Notes: generated from the sequence alone by a model not told the origin. Counted from the first letter of the stretch, positions 54,633 through 64,000 are shown. The stretch: 64,000 bases of DNA from Toxorhynchites rutilus septentrionalis (GCF_029784135.1 NC_073744.1:64678593-64742592); one strand, 5' to 3'. Translations and numbers: made by a program.

Positions 54633-54883
54633 CCCCCCGGAGGAGTTGCGAGTTGAGTTACCACTGAGTTACCATTGATTACGAGTGACCACAATCAATC
54701 AATGACTGTATAAATAATAGAATAGCTCTCATAAATGAATGGCAATGTATGACAATGAATAATAGAATAGCTCTCTTGTGTTTCAAACAGTACAAAGATA
54801 GGTCAGTTCACTCTCGATTGTCAAACAGCTATAAAAGATAGGTTGAGTTCATTATTAATTATTAATAGTTATCAAATTAAAAT
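54633..54883 (+). repeat. Polypurine-like tract and 3' LTR remnant
   Basis: CCCCCCGGAGGAG at 54,633-54,645 resembles the priming tract; the LTR may begin just after it. A TATAAATAA box lies at 54,709-54,717. The block AATAATAGAATAGCTCTC is duplicated 46 bp apart (near 54,713 and 54,759). The part from 54,768 is shared with the 5' LTR remnant. Confidence 0.55.
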
Positions 54884-56828
54884 ATTTAAAAAACTGCGGG
54901 GCTCAAGTGAAAATGTTCTAAAGTGCAATGCAGGTGCTTGCAAATGAACAGGTCATACTCCGCACTCCCCTATCATACGCGATCTCTGTCCGATTCAGCC
55001 AAAAGAAAAAAACAATTTATAACAAACCTCCCTTCGGCAGCGTACTCAATCGCGAAACTTATCCCAAGAATGGGTGTATCATTCCGATTCACACAAAAAA
55101 CTCACAGTTCACACAGTGGATACTAGCGGGGGCAGTGCAAGTTAGCAAGTAAATCTGAAAAAAAGAAGAATAAAACTTCCTTCCATATCGTAGTTTTCTC
55201 TCGTTCACTCGCCACAACCACTTCCAACTTTCAAATACACTTGGAAATGTGCAATATTCGAAGCCAATATTTATTAACTGGTACGACCCGAGCGCGCCCT
55301 CTGGAAGATATCGCTAAATGCCTTCTCTCGGCTCGGCTCTGACCATGGCTTTGCTTAAAGTGTTAATATGAAAAATGGTGTACATATCGGTATTCGAGTC
55401 ACGATAGTGGTTAATCTTCGAGAATTATTACTCCACAGGATCAATAAAAGGGGGGTGGATTATGTTTTGCACTGGTTCCCTCTTCGCACTGCCGCTTTCC
55501 TCATCCCCACCCCGGAGGTTCATACACACGCACAGGCAACGGGAACTGTAATTATCTCGTGTAAAATGTGGCCATTTCTTCCGCCCGGTTTGTTCGCGGG
55601 CACTGACACAGGACAGGTAAACGTAGCTAGATTTATGATCGCCGAGTAAGCAGCATCACGCTTTTAATTCGTGCCACCAAGATCAATGGATTTGTTTGAC
55701 GGATTGCCCTCAGATGGTGTTTTTATCGCCCTCAGCGAGAGGGGGCAATAGATTGGCAGGATTCGATGGCTTCTATAATCGTCGAATCGGTTAGCCGCTT
55801 TTTGGCGAGACGAATAGTCAAACCCGTAACAAACGTAAGTCATACTCCGTAAACAACACAAACAGCGCTTCAATGTCAACACTGCTGATGTCAGATTCAA
55901 CGCATTGCAACAGGTGATCGCGTGTTTGGAAATTAGTATCGAGCAATCCTCATACTATCGCAAAGTCAATGGCAACATGAAAACCAAATCAAAAACTTAG
56001 TTTCTGCGAAGATTGTCTACTTTCAAAATGTATAGTCCGGCGCGTGAATCGTATAATTCCTACCACCAGTTTTGACCCAAACGATTTCCAACTAACGAAT
56101 AATTTTCCCTTCGGCTTCGGACGTTCGACAGAAAAAAAACATCGAGTTAAAATGAAATATCGTGCAAAAGGTCAATCAGCTTTATTGGCAATAACTTCTA
56201 CAGGTTTTCCCTCTCGATAATGAACTTTTGAACGAAACACGAACGTTCAGATTAATAATACTAATAATAATAAAAAATAATAATAATGCAAAATAATAGT
56301 TGAAAAGAGGCAAACCACAAAACGAAGTGCAAGCGATCGATCGGCAGGCAGGCATGGGGTATGATAAATGCAACTCGGTATGTTGCAAGTGCTCCTATGC
56401 TCAGAACTCGACGAAGAACGCGCGTTGGGGACGATATCGACTGACAACGGATCGAAAGGAGAGGGATGGAGAGGGCAGACAGGAGTGAGAAATTGTAAGT
56501 CTTTAGGAAAGCATAGCGAACGCTACTTTTGCCAGAGTACATTATTTACTAACGATTCACTTGGGGCGAAGGGGCGTTCCAAACAAGTTATGAGAATAAT
56601 GCAAAACTCGTACCAACGTGCAGCGGATGAGCGGCTGCTGGCGTATTGCAGCCAATCTGGGCCCTGATTGTGAGGAATTTTCACACTGTGCGAAAGGAGA
56701 CCTATTCTGGAAAATATGGCATTTTTAATTTTATAGTATAACACAAAAGTTATGCTAAATATCACAAAAATATGCACATTCTATTTCTCAACACAAAATT
56801 TACTTCAAAAATAAATTTTTAATTCAAT
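54884..56828. other. Unassigned 1.9-kb stretch
   Basis: Somewhat GC-richer, apparently single-copy within the window. Frames of 60-99 codons overlap on both strands without motifs. Confidence 0.35.
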
Positions 56829-56847
56829 ACACAATCTGATTTAGGGG

Positions 56848-56920
56848 GTCTCCGTAGCCACATTGGTTGCGCGTTCGCTTAGTAAGCGATCGATCGTGAG
56901 TTCAAAACTCAGGGCCCTCA
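56848..56920 (+). ncRNA. tRNA-like head of the retroposon (not a functional tRNA)
   Basis: Internal Pol III promoter boxes and a 7-nt anticodon-like loop TTAGTAA are visible. The acceptor stem does not pair properly and the sequence runs on into the retroposon body. I therefore read it as SINE promoter, not a tRNA gene. Confidence 0.6.
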
Positions 56921-57465
56921 TTGACCATCTTTGTGTTGTTACAGAATAACTACGTCTACGCAACAATCATCAGCGATGGAGATCGATCCACGGTCGAAAT
57001 AAGTTCGATTCATCCATACAACTGCTCTGCTCTGCAAGACACATCGGGCTGCTGTTCTATAAATAACTCAACATTGATCAATCAACTGTCTCCACTGTCC
57101 GGTCTTACTGGATAATGGAAGAACAGAAGGAAAACTCTTACGCCTAAATGGCTACTGTGTAAATGTGTACCAAATGCAATTGTATAGAAGGGAATACTCT
57201 AACGCCGAAAAAAAAAACAACTGTGTAATGGGGGTAAAACAGGTTTCCCTGTATTGCACGCAATTTTGTGTTACATACAATATTCATGGGAACGAAGTTG
57301 GAAGAAAGAATGCATAATACATGATTTTCCTTCGCATCCACTCGTTAAAAGTACCTCTTTTGTTTGTTAAATTGCTCACTCGTTTTATTACTTACACTGT
57401 TTATGTATCAGGTGAAAAAAATGCTCGCCGTCTAATGGTATATATTATAACATACATCGTAAGAA

Positions 57466-57564
57466 CGATTCTGCGTAATATGCATTTGAAAACTCTTAAT
57501 AAACGTAACATTTTTAGTAGAGTGACCCCCCTATATAGAAATCAAAGACGTAGTCCTACGTCAA
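57466..57564 (+). repeat. Repeat E, copy 2: retroposon 3' tail
   Basis: Matches the reverse complement of 6141-6240 through TTTGAAAACTCTTAAT, CCCCCCTATATAGAAAT and the terminal hairpin. Confidence 0.7.
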
Positions 57565-57856
57565 ACACAATCTGATTGACATTTGCCCGTCATTAAATTG
57601 ATATTATTGAAACTAATATCCGAAAGGTGTGGTCATTGCCAGGGAAACAAAGATTTATGAAAAAGAAAACAAAATATCCAGTATGAGTCACCAAAAACAC
57701 TACTCACATTTTCATTCTTCTTGCTTGTGTTCTCGCTCTGATCAGAGAAAACTATGAATATAAGCCATTTTTTCGATGTGTGCCTTTGTCTGGTTCCACT
57801 ACGATCGCACTTGAAGCACACGAACTACGAAGATTACTAAAGGCTATATATTGGAG

Positions 57857-58401
57857 GGTTCCCGGAATAAATCGCCACAGAAAACGACTGCAACAGAAAC
57901 CACCGCTTATAAAATGTGTAGTAGGCTATAAATATTGTGGCGCGGTATTGTATTTCAAAACAAGAATTAACCGGGCAAACGTATCGCCCCAGGCAAACGT
58001 AACGCCCCGGGCAGACGTATACCGTCCGACGCTCGCTAGAGCTCGGTCGGACATTGCTAAAGGATCGTATCCTATGTTTCAAACTAACCGGGCAATCAGT
58101 GGATCCCAGGTTTGCGTGCGAGACACCGCCGCTTCCGACGGCGGGTCGGCGGTGGACTCGGATTGCGTCATCTTGGCGGCATGGGCCGCCTCGATTCCTT
58201 ATCCTCGCCAAATGGGGACTTCGTCCCCATTACATTGTCCTCAGAATAAATTTCGAAAAACGAGAACAAGAGAATAAATTTATAATAGAAATGTGAGGCA
58301 CATGATGTTTTTCCCGCGCCAAATATTTCTAGCCTACTACACTTTTTCTAAGCGGTTGTTTCTGTTGCAGTTGTTTACTGTGGCGATTTATTCCGGTCAC
58401 C
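57857..58401. mobile_element. Mutator-like non-autonomous element with GC-rich interior
   Basis: 545 bp with inverted repeats of about 94 bp (57,857-57,950 and 58,308-58,401), starting GGTTCCCGGAATAAATCGCC and GGTGACCGGAATAAATCGCC. Exact 9-bp duplications ATATTGGAG flank it (57,848-57,856 and 58,402-58,410). Long inverted repeats with a 9-bp duplication fit the Mutator (MULE) superfamily. The interior (57,965-58,240) is much richer in GC than anything nearby. It contains three units of a GGCAAACGTATCGCCCC type and short perfect stems (for example 58,211-58,219 with 58,223-58,231). The 165-codon frame through it lacks motifs. Confidence 0.75.
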
Positions 58402-58554
58402 ATATTGGAGAACGATGGATTTCGAACGAAATTATCTAGAAGTAAGAGGCGACGAAAAGTTTATCTCGTTGAGTTAAATACGTTGGTTGTTTGTGAAGTC
58501 CGTGCAACAAATACACGGATACAATTCAGCGGAGCGGTTCCAGATCAGGGTTGC

Positions 58555-59010
58555 CATAATGACCAGAAATTATATGGACTATTCGTATCTATTTTTTCAG
58601 AATTCAATCAGAATTTAAAAAACATGTTTTAGAAAAAAATAAAATTAATTTTTAAAACATTTTTTTCAATTTGTTTGATTTTTTTAATGAAAACGTTAAT
58701 AATTTCCTACATTTCATTCTTTGACTAAAATTCTGGTAGATTTTGTGTGAAGTTTTAAGGAACTGAATTTTTTTCAACTTTTTTTCGAAAAATCTTAATT
58801 TGAAAACTATAAGATCCACAAAATGTTGGTAAAAGAATGAAATATAGGAAATTATTTAGGTTTCCATTAAAAAATATCAAACAAATTTTTGAAAAAAAAA
58901 ATCATTAATAAACTTGTTTAAAATTCAAATTCTTTTTTTTTTTTTTGAAAAACGTGTTTTTAAAATTCAGAAAAAAAATATAAATAGCCCTTACAATTTC
59001 CAATAAGTTA
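58555..59010. mobile_element. Foldback MITE (long imperfect palindrome)
   Basis: The two halves are inverted copies: CTATTCGTATCTATTTTTTC against AGCCCTTA-side TATATTTTTTTTCTGAA, and TTCCTACATTTCATTCTTTG against GAATGAAATATAGGAAA. Arms are roughly 200 bp with many small differences around a centre near 58,785. It is very AT-rich and has no coding frame. A half-like relative follows the LINE at 62,320-62,450. Confidence 0.7.
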
Positions 59011-59389
59011 CTTATAAATCGGAAATGTGTGTTTCTAACAACAACTTTTTTCTTGTATTCTTTGAAAACTTACTATTAATGTTTAACTCGTAACCTTTTT
59101 ATGCATAAATTATCGTGATTTACATGTTATGCAAACTTTTTTCTATTTAGAGACATGTCAAGGACATATCAAACGCAAGAATTTACACACAAAAATGTTG
59201 AGAGTAAAACATTTTTTTTATCAGGAAAAATGCCTTATATTCCAGAAAGTATAGAAGATAGAAAGTTGTCGTCTTCGACGAAAGTTCATATTTTAAAAAG
59301 ATTTAAACATTGTCGAATGCACTTGACTTTTAACAAAATTGCACTCCTGCACTCCTGACTGTGGTAAAATTTATCAACGCATAGTAGAA
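59011..59389 (+). other. Leader region of the LINE
   Basis: AT-rich sequence between the foldback MITE and ORF1. A short frame at 59,155-59,358 is preceded by a 3' splice-like TTTTTTCTATTTAG. I cannot tell whether this is LINE 5' UTR or an older exon. Confidence 0.35.
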
Positions 59390-60244
59390 ATGTCCGATAA
59401 CAAGAAAACGCTGACTGAAACTCTCACTAATGAACTGAAATCTACAGTCAATAACATAATTGGTACTGAATTGCTCAACTTTAGATCTGAGGTGAAGCAA
59501 ATAACTACAGCTATAGAGAGTTCCCAAGAGTTTTTGTCAGCTAAATTTGATGCTATTTCCGAAGACTTCAATAAAATAAAATTAGAGAACGAAGATTTGA
59601 AGCTCGAAATTTCCAACCTGAAGAAATCTTATTCTGCGTTAACTGATACGGTCCAAAAACTTGAGCTGTGTAATGACAGAACTAACCGATTAATGAACGA
59701 GAAAAATGCCATCTTCATGGGAATTCCGGTAACACAAAACGAAAATACCTTGCAAATCATTGTCAAAACAATCAAATATCTGGGGATTGAGTTGAAATCT
59801 GGTGCCATAAAGTCTGTTACCAGACTAAAATCCAAAAATAACTCTGATAAACCACTTATTCCAATCAAAGTCGAGTTCGAGGATGTTGCAGATAAAGAAA
59901 TTATATTTCAAAAAAAGAAACAAATAGGGAAACTGCTGTCAACAGCTATTGATCCGACGCTGCTCTTAAATGGCAGACCTACCTCAGTTTCTGTACGCGA
60001 TGAATTAACCCAATATTCTTCTGATCTTCTTCGTGAATTGCGTGACTCCCAGGAGGTTTTGAAAATAAAATATGTTTGGCCTGGAAGAAATGGAGTTATT
60101 CTAGTTAAGAAGAACGACGGCGATAGACCAGAGATTATTAAAAATAGGGACGACATAAGCAAACTAACGACACGTTATCTAAATGCCATGGTTACTCCTT
60201 CTCCAAAGAGGAAAAGGTATGTTCATAACAACGACGCTCTCTAA
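59390..60244 (+). CDS. LINE ORF1 protein (coiled coil)
   Basis: I choose ATG 59,390 (GAAATGTCC) rather than the upstream non-ATG start, giving 284 codons. Residues about 10-100 are a heptad-rich coiled coil (for example LENEDLKLEISNLKKSYSAL). A central domain follows with FMGIPVTQNENTLQIIVKTI and a basic stretch EIIFQKKKQIGKLL, then a C-terminal region ending in the basic SPKRKRY. No CCHC knuckles are seen. The layout (coiled coil, then an RRM/CTD- or FP-like domain) is that of nucleic-acid-binding ORF1 proteins of CR1/L2-like and related LINEs. The frame is uninterrupted. ORF2 starts 50 bp downstream, so the pair forms one LINE transcript unit. Confidence 0.8.
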   Translation: MSDNKKTLTETLTNELKSTVNNIIGTELLNFRSEVKQITTAIESSQEFLSAKFDAISEDFNKIKLENEDLKLEISNLKKSYSALTDTVQKLELCNDRTNRLMNEKNAIFMGIPVTQNENTLQIIVKTIKYLGIELKSGAIKSVTRLKSKNNSDKPLIPIKVEFEDVADKEIIFQKKKQIGKLLSTAIDPTLLLNGRPTSVSVRDELTQYSSDLLRELRDSQEVLKIKYVWPGRNGVILVKKNDGDRPEIIKNRDDISKLTTRYLNAMVTPSPKRKRYVHNNDAL

Positions 60245-60294
60245 AAAATCCATGACAAAATATAGCATCATCTTACTTGACGTTGTATATTCCA

Positions 60295-62337
60295 ATGACT
60301 AATAATAAAGCTATGAATTTTTATCATGACGATATTAATGACTTTAACATTGGATTGAGTACTCTTAACGGTGAACACCTGAGAATTCTCCAATGGAATC
60401 TACGAGGAATAAATGACTTATCAAAATTTGACAATATTAAGCTGTTTCTTGACCAATGTAATGTGTCCATAGATGTAATTGTAATTGGTGAGACATGGCT
60501 CAAAGCTGAATACTGTTCGATTTATAACATTGTTGGGTATACAGCTGTATTTTCGTGTCGAGAAGTCTCTGCTGGTGGGTTGGCTGTTTTTGTGAACAAT
60601 TCAATAAGAAATAGAATTATTGACAATCAGACTGTGAATGGATTTCATTTTATACACATCGAGCTGTCTATAAATGGTCAGTTATTTGAAATACTAAGTG
60701 TATACCGTCCTCCTTCTTTTGACTTCAACAAATTTCATGACATTTTAGAAAATAAACTAAGTGCCTCAAAGTCTAGACCCCTATTCGTTGTTGGTGATAT
60801 CAATGTTCCTGTGAATCTGTCACATAATAACATTGTGTTACGGTACACTAGCCTCCTACAATCACTGGGATTCGTGTGTTCGAATACCTATGTAACACGT
60901 ACAGTAAGCAATAATATTTTAGACCATGTTGTATGTAGACTTGACGATGTGCCATATCTTCGTAACGACACGGTTTTTTCAGACTTGAGTGATCATTCGT
61001 TGATTATCTCCTCATTAAAATTATATGGATGTAAAGAAAAAACTAAATTGACTAAGACTATTGTAGATCGCAGAAGTCTTAACGCCTGCTTCAAAGATTT
61101 CCTGAACACGGTTGTTTGCGGAGAGAGCGTCGAGTTGTGTTTGAGTAATCTTACGTCAACGTACAACTCAATGTTGTCTCAATGCTCCAAAACTATTTCT
61201 GTGGAGATAAAAACCAAAGGAAAAAACTGTCCTTGGATGTCTTTTGACCTTTGGAAATTGATAAAAATGAAAAACAAAATTCTGAAGAAGGTTAAGACTC
61301 GACCAAATGACTCGCACTTGAAAGAGATGTTAATACACATAACAAGCAAAGTTCTCTCTGAAAAACGTAAATGTAAAAGAGTATATTTCCAACAAGTGTT
61401 GAACTACTCAAGTCAAGCCAAAATGTGGAAAACAATTAATTGTTTACTTGGACGCTCTACCCAGAAATCAGAAATTACACTAACCCACAACGGTGCGAAA
61501 ATTTCTAACGATGAGGAAGTGTGCGAAATTTTCAATAACTATTTCTCGAAAATTGGGCAGGAATTATCGAACAAAATTCCCAGAAATAACGACCACACAC
61601 CGCTTACTCATTCTCGATATGTCCAAAACTCGATCTTTCTGCACCCATCAACACCAAATGAAGTTTTAAGAATAATAAATGAACTGAACAGTAAAAAAAC
61701 TTGCGGCCCTGATAACGTCCCGGCACAATTAATTAAAGAGAACTCGTCAGCTTTCGCTAGAATCTGCTCAGACATGTTCAACAGAATACTAACCACAGGT
61801 AGTTATCCTAAATGCCTCAAAGTAGCTAGAGTAGTGCCAGTCTTCAAATCTGGTGAAGCCTCGAATCCATGCAATTATCGACCAATTTCAACGCTTTCTG
61901 TATTCAACAAGATTTTTGAAAGAATGCTTGTGAACAGATTATGCGAATTCTTCGACATAAATAAAGTCTTCTACAAGTTTCAATACGGTTTCAGGCGAGG
62001 TTGTAGTACGACAACAGCAGTCACTGAGCTTGTAGATGAAATTATTAATGGAATTGATCGAAAAATGATGGTTGGTGCACTCTTCCTAGACCTTAAAAAG
62101 GCTTTTGACACTATCGATCATAGTATATTACTGAACACGTACGGAATCCGAGGAATAGCCAATGATATAGTGCGAAGTTATTTAACTGATAGGCAACAAT
62201 ATGTAGCAGTAAATAATGCCAAAAGCACATTGTGTTCTATAAGTATTGGGGTACCTCAAGGCAGCAATATTGGACCTCTGTTATTTTTGTTGTATGTGAA
62301 CGATATTGGCAAACAAAAAATTTTCAGTGTAATTTAA
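60295..62337 (+). pseudogene. LINE ORF2: endonuclease-reverse transcriptase, 3'-truncated
   Basis: ATG at 60,295 opens 680 codons without a stop. The apurinic-type endonuclease has LRILQWNLRGI (about residue 30), GETWL (65), GDIN (167) and SDHSLI (about 232). The RT domain begins near residue 505 with VARVVPVFKSGEASNPCNYR, then YGFRRGCSTTTAVTEL, FLDLKKAFDTIDHSILL (about 598) and GVPQGSNIGPLLFLLYVND (652-670). After VNDIG homology stops and the frame ends in KQKIFSVI. The catalytic YADD-type box, thumb and C-terminus are missing, so the enzyme cannot polymerise although the endonuclease looks intact. Truncation at the 3' end is opposite to the usual 5' truncation of LINEs. A MITE-like sequence starts at the break. 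Confidence 0.9.
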
Positions 62338-62450
62338 AAAACTATATTCTTTAAATATTTTTAGAAAAATTCAAATGAATTCCTGTCTTTCTTTCTTTGA
62401 CTTAAATTTTGTATGTCTTATAGTTTTTGAGATAGAATTTTTGATAAAAA
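62320..62450. repeat. Half copy of the foldback MITE family
   Basis: TTCTTTGACTTAAATTTTGT and CTTATAGTTTTTGAGAT correspond to the right arm of 58,555-59,010 on the opposite strand. It begins exactly where LINE homology ends. Confidence 0.55.
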
Positions 62451-62463
62451 AAAAAATAGGAAG

Positions 62464-62513
62464 TTAGGCTACTTTTTGAAAAGGGACAACAACCTTTTCA
62501 AGAAGTAGCCTAA
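62464..62513. other. Near-perfect 21-bp hairpin
   Basis: Arms 62,464-62,484 and 62,493-62,513 pair with one mismatch around an 8-nt loop (GACAACAA). It could be the tip of a MITE or an independent foldback; no transcript evidence. Confidence 0.85.
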
Positions 62514-62702
62514 TTGTTTTTGAAATATTTCAAGTATTCAAAGTTGCTTAAATGACCAATATCTTCACACACAAAACGTTTGACTACAATTTGAAAAGTG
62601 CTGCCAACTCCTAAGACGTGCTGGTGTGAAATTTGTCAATAGCTTTTTCAATATTATTTGGGACAGGCAGACATTATTTGATTCAGAACGACTATCACAG
62701 TT

Positions 62703-63179
62703 CCCCCCATATTCGGCGTCTCGAGTGAAAAGAGACGACCCGTTGTCACTCGCGAGATTCAGTTGAATGAACATTTTTATTTCATATTGTTTGTTTACCT
62801 AACACATAAAGTCCTGACACTCACTTAACCATTTGTCGATGCATTCCCTGTTTGCTCCACAAATAATTACTATTATAATATAAAATCATCATCAGACACA
62901 GTTTTCGTTCAATATGTTTCTGCGACATCGATAAAAAACCTATTATTTCACACATAAAATAAATATTCGATACGTTAAAGTGAATTTTCATTCATCATTT
63001 TGATTTTGAAAGCATGTTTATTCCACAGCTTTCGGGGCGAACCTAGTGCGACACTAGGTTGAAACTGAGTGAACAAAAAAATGTTTTGACAGCAGTTAGT
63101 GTGGCACTGGGGTTGAAACCGAACAAAAACGAATTCGCTAAAAGAGTCGTCTCGCCTCACCCGAAAGCCGAATAAGGGG
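62703..63179. mobile_element. MITE with CCCC-TATTCGGC inverted ends
   Basis: About 477 bp. The left end reads CCCCCCATATTCGGCGTCTC, and the right end in reverse complement reads CCCCTTATTCGGCTTTCGGG. Both are followed by a GAGACGAC-type block. The target duplication is not clear, so the superfamily is open. Repeat G copy 3 lies inside. Confidence 0.55.
62875..63020. repeat. Repeat G, copy 3
   Basis: AAAATCATCATCAGACACAG, TTTTCGTTCA and TTTTGAAAGCATGTTTATTC parallel 34,395-34,580. Confidence 0.5.
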
Positions 63180-63629
63180 ATTCATGTTAGTCGCTCTGAA
63201 CGATCAGTTTGGAATTTCACACTTCAAATTTCGTATAACAACTGTATTGGGCGCAACTTGTCTAAAATATGAACTTTATCGAAATCTAAATTTAACAAAA
63301 TCAATGTATATAACAACGCAAAGAGCGAAACCAAATCTACCTATCTTACTGTCAAACCGTCAACCTATCGAGGTAAAGAAAAACATGGAAAGTATTGTAA
63401 TGGAGTGATAATAATTTTCATGAATTGATGAAGAAGTCATAGGAAATGGAACCAAAAACAAAGATCTCCAAGATCACTTTGATCGAAATCAGTGTTGAAG
63501 GTTTCATATATCAGTATATCAAATATATGATATGCTCTACATACAACTTCTTAACTTCATGATACTGTGAACTACTTTATTTGTTTAATTTGTTTTATTT
63601 TGTTCACATTTCACAACCAAGTAAATACT
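63180..63629. other. Unassigned sequence
   Basis: No gene or element recognised. A 74-codon frame (63,184-63,408) lacks motifs. Confidence 0.35.
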
Positions 63630-64000
63630 TCAAATTTTATTGATCAGCTTGTTCATCAACGAGTTATCCTCCTTCATTAGCTCGATTTTTTGAAAATCTG
63701 TCGTTTCGTAATGCTCCAGAAAAGCATCCATATTCTCGTTTTCTTTCATAGCTTTATATTTTGCTTTTTCTTTTTAGGAGCGGAATGCTTGTGGCTAGAT
63801 AATGGCAGTTTTGGTGATGTTGATGATACTGATATCGTCGGCGAAGGTGACCTAAACTCAGATTGAGCAGATGTGTCGTTCTCCGGGTTGTACGCTTCAT
63901 CAAAGTATTCAGCATCGCAGTAGTCATCGTCTGGAACAAAATGAAATATATTGTTACAATTAATTGCTTCGTTGATACCTGGAATAGACCAAATTTGGCT
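63630..64000 (-). pseudogene. C-terminal end of an unrecognised gene, frameshifted, running off the window
   Basis: The minus-strand frame is open from the window edge through the acidic stretch PDDDYCDAEYFDEAYNPEND, a Ser/Pro-rich segment (SPSPTISVSSTSPKLPLSS) and a basic KKKK cluster to a stop at 63,748-63,750. In another frame, from the same poly-A cluster, it continues as MKENENMDAFLEHYETTDFQ and MKEDNSLMNKLINKI to a stop at 63,630-63,632. One base gained or lost in AAAAAGAAAAAG (about 63,768-63,780) would explain the break. An internal 48-bp segment (63,931-63,978) has GT and TTTTGTTCCAG ends but is also open, so it may be a tiny intron. Composition suggests a nuclear or DNA-binding protein, perhaps a transposon accessory factor. 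I do not recognise the family. Confidence 0.55.

Larger units (their letters stand above)
49463..54883 (+). mobile_element. Ty3/gypsy LTR retrotransposon, broken, without env
   Basis: Order: 5' LTR remnant, leader, gag, protease, RT-RNase H, integrase, polypurine-like tract and 3' LTR remnant. The absence of CCHC knuckles in gag and the pol motif style suggest the 17.6/gypsy (errantivirus-like) side of the family, but no envelope gene is seen between integrase and LTR. The two LTRs differ by indels and several substitutions, so insertion is not very recent. Confidence 0.85.
56842..57564 (+). mobile_element. tRNA-headed retroposon with 13-bp target duplication
   Basis: A 723-bp unit between two copies of ACACAATCTGATT (56,829-56,841 and 57,565-57,577). 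The head has an A box (GTAGCCACATTGG) and a B box (GAGTTCAAAACTC), and a TTCGC-TTAGTAA-GCGA arm that suggests descent from tRNA-Thr(AGT). An internal A-run lies at about 57,209-57,218. The 3' end is repeat E, closing with the GACGTAGTCCTACGTCAA hairpin. Whether it is one long SINE or a SINE joined to a second retroposed end is not resolved, but the outer duplication argues for one insertion. Confidence 0.6.

Noticed and set aside
57780..58277. 165-codon frame through the Mutator-like element
   Set aside because: It starts outside the element, crosses an inverted repeat and has no motif; an open antisense frame exists as well.

Overview
This is a eukaryotic, AT-rich, intron-poor-looking window built almost entirely from transposable elements and their relics. 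A mosquito is the best guess: two copies of a Tc1/mariner-superfamily element with a DD37E catalytic spacing (the ITmD37E type described from mosquitoes) lie among hAT, Harbinger-like, Mutator-like, P-element-like, Helitron, LINE, tRNA-derived SINE and Ty3/gypsy relics. No host gene is complete. The organism call is inference from family content; no sequence search was possible.

Layout. 1-5.3 kb: dispersed repeats, a Harbinger-type MITE nested in a retroposon (981-1328), relics of a palindromic Tc1-like family, and an RTE-like 3' tail ending in a (TA)n tract. 5.3-8.8 kb: two degraded transposase relics, DD37E copy 1 (6514-7804) and a hAT-type MITE (8008-8791). 11.2-12.8 kb: a 1.56-kb palindromic Tc1-like element bounded by TA. 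14.8-20 kb: tandem-repeat-bearing dispersed elements, a 50-bp retroposed scrap, small MITEs and an alternating minisatellite. 20.3-30.4 kb: an apparently exact 5,026-bp direct tandem duplication carrying a LINE relic and a mariner relic that itself holds a SINE. 31-33 kb: a 2.1-kb hAT element with recognisable transposase C-terminus. 33-36.5 kb: retroposon copy, Helitron scrap, SINE scrap, LINE RT relic. 38.7-40 kb: DD37E copy 2, in the opposite orientation to copy 1. 41.6-42.4 kb: a TATA+Inr core promoter followed by an open frame ending at a strong 5' splice site, the best host-gene candidate. 44.6-45.3 kb: P-element/THAP9-like transposase relic beside two perfect hairpins. 48.9-54.9 kb: Tc1 relic abutting a broken env-less Ty3/gypsy element. 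56.8-58.4 kb: a 723-bp tRNA-headed retroposon with 13-bp TSD and a 545-bp Mutator-like element with 9-bp TSD. 58.5-63.2 kb: foldback MITE, a LINE with open ORF1 and a 3'-truncated ORF2, and another MITE. 63.6-64 kb: the C-terminal end of an unrecognised protein-coding gene with a one-base frameshift, running off the right edge.

Most elements are dead: the DD37E copies have stops at the same conserved Trp codon, the gypsy pol has several frame breaks, and only the LINE ORF1/ORF2 frames are long and open. I see no operon-like or defence-like novel system. The observations most worth checking are the exact tandem duplication, the palindromic Tc1 element, the Mutator-like element with GC-rich cargo, and the recurring 3'-terminal hairpin shared by several retroposon copies.
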